Below, one piece after another: positions 7,320-12,831 of a DNA stretch of 13,834 nucleotides. The notes beneath the pieces were generated by a model. It had not been told where the DNA came from, did not search any database, and was given only the letters and a program-made list of their open reading frames with translations. Location of the stretch: contig JAAZUZ010000031.1 in the NCBI GenBank assembly GCA_018623875.1, positions 1 to 13,834 of the forward strand. Reading direction: 5' to 3'. Position numbers and translations under genes: made by a program. The DNA is from Synechococcus sp. HW_metabat.21. GTDB taxonomy: Bacteria; Cyanobacteriota; Cyanobacteriia; PCC-6307; Cyanobiaceae. Position 1 is the first letter of the stretch. The number at the start of each line of letters is the position of its first letter.

Positions 7320-9179
7320 TCAACCTCCCCGTCCGATCTGCAGTACACCGAGCAGCAAGACAATCGCGAACAACACGGTGAGCACATAGCTCTGGGTCTT
7401 GCCGCTGACGCTGAGTTTGAGGTCGTTGGCGGTGGCCATCGACAGGTTGCCGACACCATCGGCCAGGGACTTGATCACGTTCAGGTCAACCCAACGGGTG
7501 AATTGCGCGAGGTTCGCCACCAAGCTGACCACCGTTCGCCGGTAGATCTCCGGCGTGTAGAAGTCGTAGGCCAACAGATCCTGCAGGGTTCGGATCCACG
7601 GCGTTGTGGAGCGTGACCAGAACTGATCGAGGGGAACGAGCGCCCCAATCACCACGCCGATCAGACCGGAGAGCGAGACCGCAACGGCCACCGGAAGACT
7701 GAAGGAAGCGATCCCTGGTACGGGATCGATGCGCTGCATCATCGCGGGCAGCAACAGCACGATCACGCTCAGGCTCACCATGGGCAGGGCCATCAGCCAA
7801 TTGACCTCAGGTGCACGCTTGGTCTTTGGCAGAGGCTCCCCAAGGAACAAGGAGCGATAGACCCGGGTGGAGTTCGTGGCTGTCAGCAGGTTGGTCAGCA
7901 AGAAAACCACCGCAAAGCCAGGGGCGCTGTCCTGGAGACTGTTGACCATCAGGCCGTAGCACCAGAAGGAACCCAGGGGGAGAAGTCCGACCACACCGGC
8001 GCTGCCGATGATGAAGGCCAAGGAGGTCGCTGGCATCCGGGTGCCGATGCCGCCGAGCTCCGTTAGGTCCTGACAGTTGGTGGTGGCGATGATGCTGCCA
8101 ACGCCCATGAACTGCAGCGCCCGGGCCAGGCCATGGGCAAAGAGCAAGAGCAGCGCAATGCCAGGGAGCTGGAGGGCGATCGCGATGAAGACGAGACCCA
8201 GATAGGAGGTTGTCGAATAACTGAAGGCCCGTTTGAGGTCGACCTGGGCCAGGGAGACGAGCGCTCCGCCGATGGCACTGATCGCTCCAACCACCAACAG
8301 GACGTCTGTTGCGACCGGCGAGAGCTGAACGATCGGCATCAGCTTCATCAGCACGATCGCCCCGCAGGTCACCACGACCGAATTTCTCAGGATCGACGCT
8401 GGGTTGGGTCCCTCCATGGCTTCATCCAGCCAGAGGTGCATTGGGAATTGGGCACATTTGCCCATGGGACCTGCGATCAGTCCCAAACCCAGCAGGCTGA
8501 TGCCGACCGGTCCGAGGGCGCCTGTTCCCTTGAGGTTGCCGGCCCAGTCGTAGAGGTCGTTGAACTCCATCGAGCCTGCAAAGGCCGAGAGTGCGACCAC
8601 CCCCATCAGCAGCAGAACATCGCCAACGCGCTTGGTCAGGAAGGCGTCGCGGGCGGCGGTCACGACCAAGGGCTGGGCGTACCAGAACCCCACCAGCAGA
8701 TAGGTCGAGAGTGTGAGCATCTCCAGCAGGAAATAGCTCATGAAGAGGTTGCTGCTGAGCACCACCCCACTCATGGCCCCTTCGAAGAAACCGATCAGGG
8801 CGTAGAAGCGGGCCAGGGACCACTCCTTGTCGAGATAGCCCAGGGCATAGATCTGGCAGATCAGGCTCATCGCTGTGACGAACTCCAGCGCCGCCAGGTT
8901 TGTCAGCGAGAGATCAAAGCCAATGCGGAGATTCAAGTCAGCGGCCTGGAACCAGGCCAGATCGACATGCTGCGGTCCGATGTCGTAAACCGAGCGGATC
9001 ACCAGGCTGCCGTGCACGACGGCGAGCAACGTGACCAGAAGGTTGAGGTAGGCCGCTGGACGGGGTCCATTGCGCTTGATCCACCCCGTCGCCCAGGGCA
9101 ACGACAGGAGCATCCCACTGAACCCGTAGATCGGGATCAGCCAGATCAGTTGGAGGGGGAGGGGTAGAGCGGCGCTCAA
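7320..9179 (-). CDS. ndhF4: NAD(P)H-quinone oxidoreductase chain 5 (NdhF, CO2-uptake type, probably NdhF4)
   Basis: A 619-residue polytopic membrane protein of the NuoL/NdhF family, the outermost antiporter-like NDH-1 subunit; in the CO2-uptake complexes it docks ChpX. Family motifs include YFLLEMLTLSTYLLVGFWY, TKRVGDVLLLMG, FPMHLWLDEAMEGPNPASIL and KRAFSYSTTSYLG. Where respiratory NdhF has LPDAMEGPTP followed by a His-containing HAATMV segment, this protein has LDEAMEGPNPASILRNSVVV, a pattern I associate with the NdhF3/F4 group. The only usable start is TTG at 9179: an in-frame stop lies at 9225-9227, and the next ATG (residue 23) would remove conserved LIWLIPIYGFSG. No Shine-Dalgarno is visible before the TTG. 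The region just upstream holds two hairpins. Confidence 0.92.
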   Translation of the reverse strand: MSAALPLPLQLIWLIPIYGFSGMLLSLPWATGWIKRNGPRPAAYLNLLVTLLAVVHGSLVIRSVYDIGPQHVDLAWFQAADLNLRIGFDLSLTNLAALEFVTAMSLICQIYALGYLDKEWSLARFYALIGFFEGAMSGVVLSSNLFMSYFLLEMLTLSTYLLVGFWYAQPLVVTAARDAFLTKRVGDVLLLMGVVALSAFAGSMEFNDLYDWAGNLKGTGALGPVGISLLGLGLIAGPMGKCAQFPMHLWLDEAMEGPNPASILRNSVVVTCGAIVLMKLMPIVQLSPVATDVLLVVGAISAIGGALVSLAQVDLKRAFSYSTTSYLGLVFIAIALQLPGIALLLLFAHGLARALQFMGVGSIIATTNCQDLTELGGIGTRMPATSLAFIIGSAGVVGLLPLGSFWCYGLMVNSLQDSAPGFAVVFLLTNLLTATNSTRVYRSLFLGEPLPKTKRAPEVNWLMALPMVSLSVIVLLLPAMMQRIDPVPGIASFSLPVAVAVSLSGLIGVVIGALVPLDQFWSRSTTPWIRTLQDLLAYDFYTPEIYRRTVVSLVANLAQFTRWVDLNVIKSLADGVGNLSMATANDLKLSVSGKTQSYVLTVLFAIVLLLGVLQIGRGG

Positions 9180-9195
9180 ACGGTTAAAGAATTGG

Positions 9196-9219
9196 GCCGC
9201 CGAAAGCGGCTTCGGCGGC
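9196..9219 (-). terminator. Perfect 9-bp stem hairpin between the bacterioferritin-like gene and ndhF
   Basis: The arms GCCGCCGAA (9196-9204) and TTCGGCGGC (9211-9219) are perfect inverted repeats around a 6-nt loop. On the minus-strand transcript the stem is followed by CCAATTCTTT, only weakly T-rich. It could be a leaky intrinsic terminator or an mRNA processing or stabilising element separating the cso block from the ndh block. The ndhF start is 17 nt further on. Confidence 0.5.
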
Positions 9220-9227
9220 GGAATCTA

Positions 9228-9264
9228 GGCGCTTCTGGTGCCGATTGACGAACCCAGAAGCACC
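9228..9264 (-). promoter_or_regulatory. Second stem-loop, 11-bp stem with one G-U pair, just after the bacterioferritin-like stop
   Basis: Arms GGCGCTTCTGG (9228-9238) and CCAGAAGCACC (9254-9264) pair over 11 bp, with one G-U wobble in the minus-strand RNA, around a 15-nt loop. It stands in tandem with the hairpin at 9196-9219. There is no T-tract behind it, so it is more likely a 3'-end protection or processing element than a terminator. Confidence 0.4.
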
Positions 9265-9272
9265 AAAGCGAC

Positions 9273-9782
9273 TCAGAAGCTCGCGCGGTCCTGAAGGGTT
9301 CCGCGGCGACGGGTGCCGTAACGGCCATACCCACGGGGACGGCGACCACCAAGCTCCTTGAGCCAGGTCTCCAGGTCCTGCATGTGGTGCTGCTCGTCGT
9401 CCAGAAGGGACTGGAAGAAGGCTCCGTTGTTCTGGTCGTTCAGCAGACGACAAAAGCGAACGGCTTCGTCGTAGTGGCTGACGAGTTGCTGCTCCAATTC
9501 GGCGTTCTGCTCAAGCAGTCCCACCAGATCGGCGGCGTGGGTCACCGGCTGCAGTTGGGAGGCTGCCGGTGCCACGCCAAGGGAGAGCATCTGCTGGACG
9601 ATCCGCTCAGCATGCTGCATCTCTTCCACGGTTTCCTCGCGGAACCGTTCGGCGGATGCCTCATCGCCCCAGAGCCCCACGAGGGAGGCCTGGGTCATGT
9701 ACTGCTGAACAGCGGTCAGCTCAAGGCTGAGGGCACGCCCCAGAAAACCCAGGACGCGCGGATGGACGGCGTCCATGGTCAT
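9273..9782 (-). CDS. Bacterioferritin-like diiron protein of the alpha-carboxysome operon
   Basis: A 169-residue four-helix ferritin-fold protein. The diiron ligands of bacterioferritin can be traced: E21 (LELTAVQQY), E54 and H57 (EEMQHAER), a Glu in the third helix (E95 or E97), and E130 and H133 (DDEQHHMQ). M55, between E54 and H57, matches the haem-binding Met of E. coli Bfr (Met52), so haem binding is possible. The end differs from ordinary Bfr: residues 145-169 form a Gly/Arg/Tyr-rich basic tail (RRPRGYGRYGTRRRG) with eight Arg and one acidic residue. Its ATG overlaps the csoS1E stop (ATGA), implying coupled translation; an ATG two codons later (9776) is an alternative start. Bfr homologues occur in alpha-carboxysome operons of chemoautotrophs, but their role is unsettled; iron storage, peroxide removal or shell association are options. 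Confidence 0.88.
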   Translation of the reverse strand: MTMDAVHPRVLGFLGRALSLELTAVQQYMTQASLVGLWGDEASAERFREETVEEMQHAERIVQQMLSLGVAPAASQLQPVTHAADLVGLLEQNAELEQQLVSHYDEAVRFCRLLNDQNNGAFFQSLLDDEQHHMQDLETWLKELGGRRPRGYGRYGTRRRGTLQDRASF

Positions 9783-10441
9783 CAGGCCCGGCGGTTGTTG
9801 GTGCTAGCCAGGGCGGGCTCCACTTCGGCGTGGGGGCGGGCAATGATGTGGGCTGCAACCAGGCCGTCACCCACGCGCTCGCAGGCGTCGGCGCCAGCGC
9901 GAACGGCGGCGTTCACCGCACCGGTCTCGCCACGCACCAGCACGGTGACGTAGCCACCACCGACGAACTCGCGACCGATCAGGGTCACTTCAGCCGCCTT
10001 GGTCATGGCATCAGCTGCTTCGATCGCGGGCACCAGACCGCGGGTCTCGATCATGCCGAGAGCGATGCCTTGAACGGAAGAAGCCATGGGGGAGGTGCGA
10101 GTAGAGGGGGTGGAGCGGTTGCCGCCGGAGCCCGAGCCGGAGGCAGAGGAGCGAGAGCCCGCAGCGCGGGTGCTGCGACGGGCGGCAGGTGCCGCCTTGG
10201 CGCCGGAGCTGGCCGCGGTTTTTGCGGGGGTCGAGGCGACCGTCTTGGCGGTCACCGTCACGGGGGAAGACGAGGCCGCAGGAGCAGCAGGGGTGCTGGC
10301 CTTGGCGGCCGCCGCGGGGATCGCGGTCACCGGAGTGGTCCCGGCCGCAGGCTTAGCGGCAGCTGCTTTGGCGGCAGCAGGCTTTGCGCCGGCTTTGGCG
10401 CTCGCTGAGGTGCTGGTAGCTCGGGATCGTGGTGTGGCCAT
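9782..10441 (-). CDS. csoS1E: Carboxysome shell protein with BMC-H domain and long basic N-terminal tail (CsoS1E type)
   Basis: A 219-residue protein in two parts. Residues about 119-219 are a BMC-H hexamer domain close to CsoS1A (GIALGMIETRGLVPAIEAAD, pore loop FVGGGYV, then RGETGAVNAAV and ADACERVGDGLVAAHII). It should form hexameric shell tiles with a small central pore. Residues 1-118 are low-complexity Ala/Ser/Thr/Pro with 8 Lys and 8 Arg and no Asp or Glu, predicted disordered. Cyanobacterial CsoS1 paralogues with N-terminal extensions have been called CsoS1E. An internal ATG at 10087 (M119) would yield a plain 101-residue CsoS1-like protein, but has no good ribosome site. The gene follows csoS4B after 82 nt and overlaps the bacterioferritin-like gene at ATGA. 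The tail's role is unknown. Confidence 0.88.
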   Translation of the reverse strand: MATPRSRATSTSASAKAGAKPAAAKAAAAKPAAGTTPVTAIPAAAAKASTPAAPAASSSPVTVTAKTVASTPAKTAASSGAKAAPAARRSTRAAGSRSSASGSGSGGNRSTPSTRTSPMASSVQGIALGMIETRGLVPAIEAADAMTKAAEVTLIGREFVGGGYVTVLVRGETGAVNAAVRAGADACERVGDGLVAAHIIARPHAEVEPALASTNNRRA

Positions 10442-10523
10442 GACGGTGATGGGCTAAGCCCTTTGGATGGTCGCTGGTGGAAACGGAATGGACCCAGGCT
10501 GGCTGGGAGGAACGCGTGGCTCC
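10442..10523 (-). other. Intergenic gap csoS4B-csoS1E, small hairpins only
   Basis: This is the only sizeable gap inside the cso block. It holds a 5-bp stem (CCCAG/CTGGG, 10493-10507) and the near-palindrome GGGCTAAGCCC at 10451-10461. Neither has a T-tract, so neither looks like a terminator. I see no convincing promoter, and no Shine-Dalgarno before the csoS1E ATG. Confidence 0.4.
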
Positions 10524-10775
10524 TTAGCCGTCGGGCGACCAGTGGTCGATGATGCCGCCGATCGTGAGATCGGTGAACAGGCTGGCGTTGCCGGTGGCGT
10601 GGCGAGCAGCGGAGCCACTCGCGGTGAAGACCCAGTTGCCGGGGGAGGCCCCAACCGGATCGGTGGCGACGTTCAACTTGCCCTTGGAGTTACGCAAGAT
10701 CCGCAGGTTTTGGTGGGCGAAGCCCTCCACCCGTTGGGTGCAGACCATCGATCCCATCACCTGCATGATCTCCAT
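10524..10775 (-). CDS. csoS4B: Alpha-carboxysome vertex protein CsoS4B (BMC-P pentamer)
   Basis: An 83-residue BMC-P (EutN/CcmL family) protein, full length for CsoS4B. It starts MEIMQVMGSMVCTQR, contains the conserved DPVGASPGNWVFTASGSAAR turn-and-strand region, and ends LTIGGIIDHWSPDG. Pentamers of this family cap the twelve vertices of the icosahedral shell and limit CO2 leakage. The start codon overlaps the csoS4A stop by one base (TAATG). GGGGGAG, about 9-15 nt upstream, is a good ribosome site within the end of csoS4A. Confidence 0.96.
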   Translation of the reverse strand: MEIMQVMGSMVCTQRVEGFAHQNLRILRNSKGKLNVATDPVGASPGNWVFTASGSAARHATGNASLFTDLTIGGIIDHWSPDG

Positions 10776-11065
10776 TACTTGGCTCCCCCTTGGGGCTTGC
10801 CCGCCGCCATCTCTTTGCCTGCGTCGGGATCCCAGTGATCGATGATCCCGACGATCGTCAAATCGCTCGGATAGGACTTGCTGCCGGCCGCTTCACGGGC
10901 TGCGGAGCTACCGACGCAAATCACCCAATCGCCGGGGATGGCACCAACGGCGTCGACAGCCACTTTCTGGGTGCTGCCATCCAGGACGACCTGGAGGTGC
11001 TTGTGCTGGAAGTCCGCGATGCGGTTGGTGGAAACCAGTGGTTTCACCACTTTGCAGATCAACAT
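10775..11065 (-). CDS. csoS4A: Alpha-carboxysome vertex protein CsoS4A (BMC-P pentamer)
   Basis: A 96-residue BMC-P protein: MLICKVVKPLVSTNRIADFQ at the N-terminus, then VDAVGAIPGDWVICVGSSAA and LTIVGIIDHWDP. This is the standard CsoS4A layout, with a short Lys/Gly-rich C-terminal tail (AGKEMAAGKPQGGAK) that csoS4B lacks. It forms pentamers closing shell vertices together with CsoS4B. The start lies 1 nt after the csoSCA stop, preceded by AGGAGGGG about 8-16 nt upstream. Coupling to csoSCA and csoS4B on both sides is clear from the overlaps. Confidence 0.97.
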   Translation of the reverse strand: MLICKVVKPLVSTNRIADFQHKHLQVVLDGSTQKVAVDAVGAIPGDWVICVGSSAAREAAGSKSYPSDLTIVGIIDHWDPDAGKEMAAGKPQGGAK

Positions 11066-11066
11066 G

Positions 11067-12818
11067 TCAGTGCCCCCCTCCTGTGTTGAACGTGATTGAG
11101 GAACTTACGGTCTCGGCCGGAATGTGCCGATCGCGATCCCTCACGGTGAGCAGGGTGTGCAAAAGCCCCTGACTGCAGAGTTCGCTGTAACGGGCCTCGA
11201 TGGCAGCCTTCACACGCTCGCAGTGCTGGATCGCACGTTCGCGGGCACCAGGAACGGCGCCGTGGTAGTCGAAACGCAGCACCACCGGAATCGGGAGACC
11301 GCGGGAGACGTTGAGGCCCTTGAAGATCTTGACCCCGACATCGAGGTCGGGAGCACCTTCTTCAACGGTGTCCATGTAGGCGAAGTAGGTCAGGTTGCGG
11401 AGGTGGATCTCCTTGAAGCCGATGCCCACACCAATGAAGCGCTCGGCGTGGCCGAAATCGCTGTAGCTGCCGCCGTGGTACTGGCGGACGTAATCGATTT
11501 GAGAGAGGTTGTTCTCGATCAGTCGGCTAATCAGCTTGACCATGCCCTGATCGGGAGCACCGGCTGCGGCCGTGGTGACCTGCTTCTCGATCTCATCGCG
11601 GGCCTGGTCCGCGCGCATGCCGCGGGTGGCCTCATAGACGTCGCTGGCATCGAGCCAGCCCTCGAGGTTGGTGCTGCCGTCGGCGCCTGGCACGTGAACC
11701 CGAATGGCATCGGTGTCCGTGTCCATGCCGATCAGCAACAGATCGACGGAGGCTCCGCAGCAGAAGCTGTTTTCGACAGCTTGTTGGAAGTCCTGCAGAC
11801 GTTGCAACCCCTGGGCTGCAGCGGCGGTGTCATCACTGCCATGGGCTGCGCAGCCCTCGTGGCAGGGGTCCTTCGAGCTGAAGTGGTAGACGACCGTTTT
11901 GAGGTAACGGGTGTCGGCGTGGGCTGGGTTCGGAAGCCCTTCGCGATAGCGCCGGTGCTCCGTTTTGACCCAGCGGTCGACGGTGTTCTCAACGTCGAAC
12001 ATCGCACCGGCATGGGAGCGGCGTCGCACTGAGCTGAAGGGCAGCCTCAGGGCGTAGGCGATCGCATGGGCCAGGCGACCATCTGCGCAAGGGGTGACAT
12101 CCAAGAGATGGAAGCCGCATTCGAGCAGGAAGGCGTTGAAGGCTTCGGCATCGCTGCTGCCGGATTGGGCCGCCAGAGGATCGTCATTAAAGAAAGAGAG
12201 GCTGGCTTGCTCGTAGGCCTCAAAGACGCACCAGGCAAAGAGGGTGCGCATGTCCAATTGCGCGGTCCAGGCGGTCTCGAGGATCGGCTGGGGCAGCTCA
12301 TGTCCCAGCTCAGCGAGGGCCAAGCGTTGGGCTTGCTCAACAAAATTGCTCTCGTGCTGGAGCGCTGAAAGGCGCTTGAGGACGGGCACAATCCGATCAA
12401 AGGAGCCGAGCGTCTGCTCCTCGTAAGCCCGCAGGGCGGCGTTGGCTTGGCCGTTACTGAGTGGATGGAGTCCACCGGAACGGCTGGAACCGGCCGAGAG
12501 CCCCCCGGTGGAACTGCGGTCCAGAACGACCTGGGTTGCAACAGGGCGTACGCGACGCGCGTTACCCAGCTTGGTGCTGACTACCGCACTGGAGGGTTTC
12601 TTGGCCCTAGGGCCACTGGGGCGTGTTGCACCACTGGGGGTGCGGGAGGCGTTCGCCAATTCACGTTGACGCAGAACCTTGCTGAAGGCACTGCTGGGGT
12701 TGAGCTCAGCGGGGGATTCCGCTGGGTTGGCCGAGACCGGGTCCCCAGTACCGCGCTGGCGGCGGCTGGGGGCCGTTGGTGCTAGCGGCCGCTCGTTATT
12801 GGCGGAACGCTGAGGCAT
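11067..12818 (-). CDS. csoSCA: Carboxysomal carbonic anhydrase CsoSCA (CsoS3)
   Basis: A 583-residue shell-associated carbonic anhydrase converting bicarbonate to CO2 for Rubisco inside the carboxysome. It is a divergent beta-type enzyme. The zinc site of the Halothiobacillus protein (Cys, His-x10-Cys) can be read as C244, H312 and C323, and the catalytic Asp-Arg pair as D246 and R248 in PCADGR. The first ~130 residues are disordered, basic and rich in Pro, Ser and Arg; they include an FSKVLRQRELANASRT segment resembling the Rubisco-binding peptides of CsoS2, so this region may recruit Rubisco. The catalytic half spans about 130-380, followed by the C-terminal domain that duplicates the fold without the zinc ligands, as is usual in the family. 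The ATG at 12818 has GAGGAG (overlapping the csoS2 stop) about 11-16 nt upstream. Confidence 0.96.
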   Translation of the reverse strand: MPQRSANNERPLAPTAPSRRQRGTGDPVSANPAESPAELNPSSAFSKVLRQRELANASRTPSGATRPSGPRAKKPSSAVVSTKLGNARRVRPVATQVVLDRSSTGGLSAGSSRSGGLHPLSNGQANAALRAYEEQTLGSFDRIVPVLKRLSALQHESNFVEQAQRLALAELGHELPQPILETAWTAQLDMRTLFAWCVFEAYEQASLSFFNDDPLAAQSGSSDAEAFNAFLLECGFHLLDVTPCADGRLAHAIAYALRLPFSSVRRRSHAGAMFDVENTVDRWVKTEHRRYREGLPNPAHADTRYLKTVVYHFSSKDPCHEGCAAHGSDDTAAAAQGLQRLQDFQQAVENSFCCGASVDLLLIGMDTDTDAIRVHVPGADGSTNLEGWLDASDVYEATRGMRADQARDEIEKQVTTAAAGAPDQGMVKLISRLIENNLSQIDYVRQYHGGSYSDFGHAERFIGVGIGFKEIHLRNLTYFAYMDTVEEGAPDLDVGVKIFKGLNVSRGLPIPVVLRFDYHGAVPGARERAIQHCERVKAAIEARYSELCSQGLLHTLLTVRDRDRHIPAETVSSSITFNTGGGH

Positions 12819-12831
12819 CTCGAAGTGCTCC

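Noticed and set aside
8133..9167. Long plus-strand open frame (344 codons) opposite ndhF
   Set aside because: Its composition is a His/Glu/Gln-rich antisense reading of a membrane protein gene, with no recognisable domain. The minus-strand NdhF is certain.
9184..9453. Small minus-strand frame overlapping the end of the bacterioferritin-like gene and the hairpins
   Set aside because: It is a shifted frame of the ferritin gene running into the hairpin region, with no recognisable product.
11124..12032. Long plus-strand open frame (302 codons) opposite csoSCA
   Set aside because: Antisense frame of a high-GC gene; it has no domain or plausible ribosome site and lies wholly within csoSCA.
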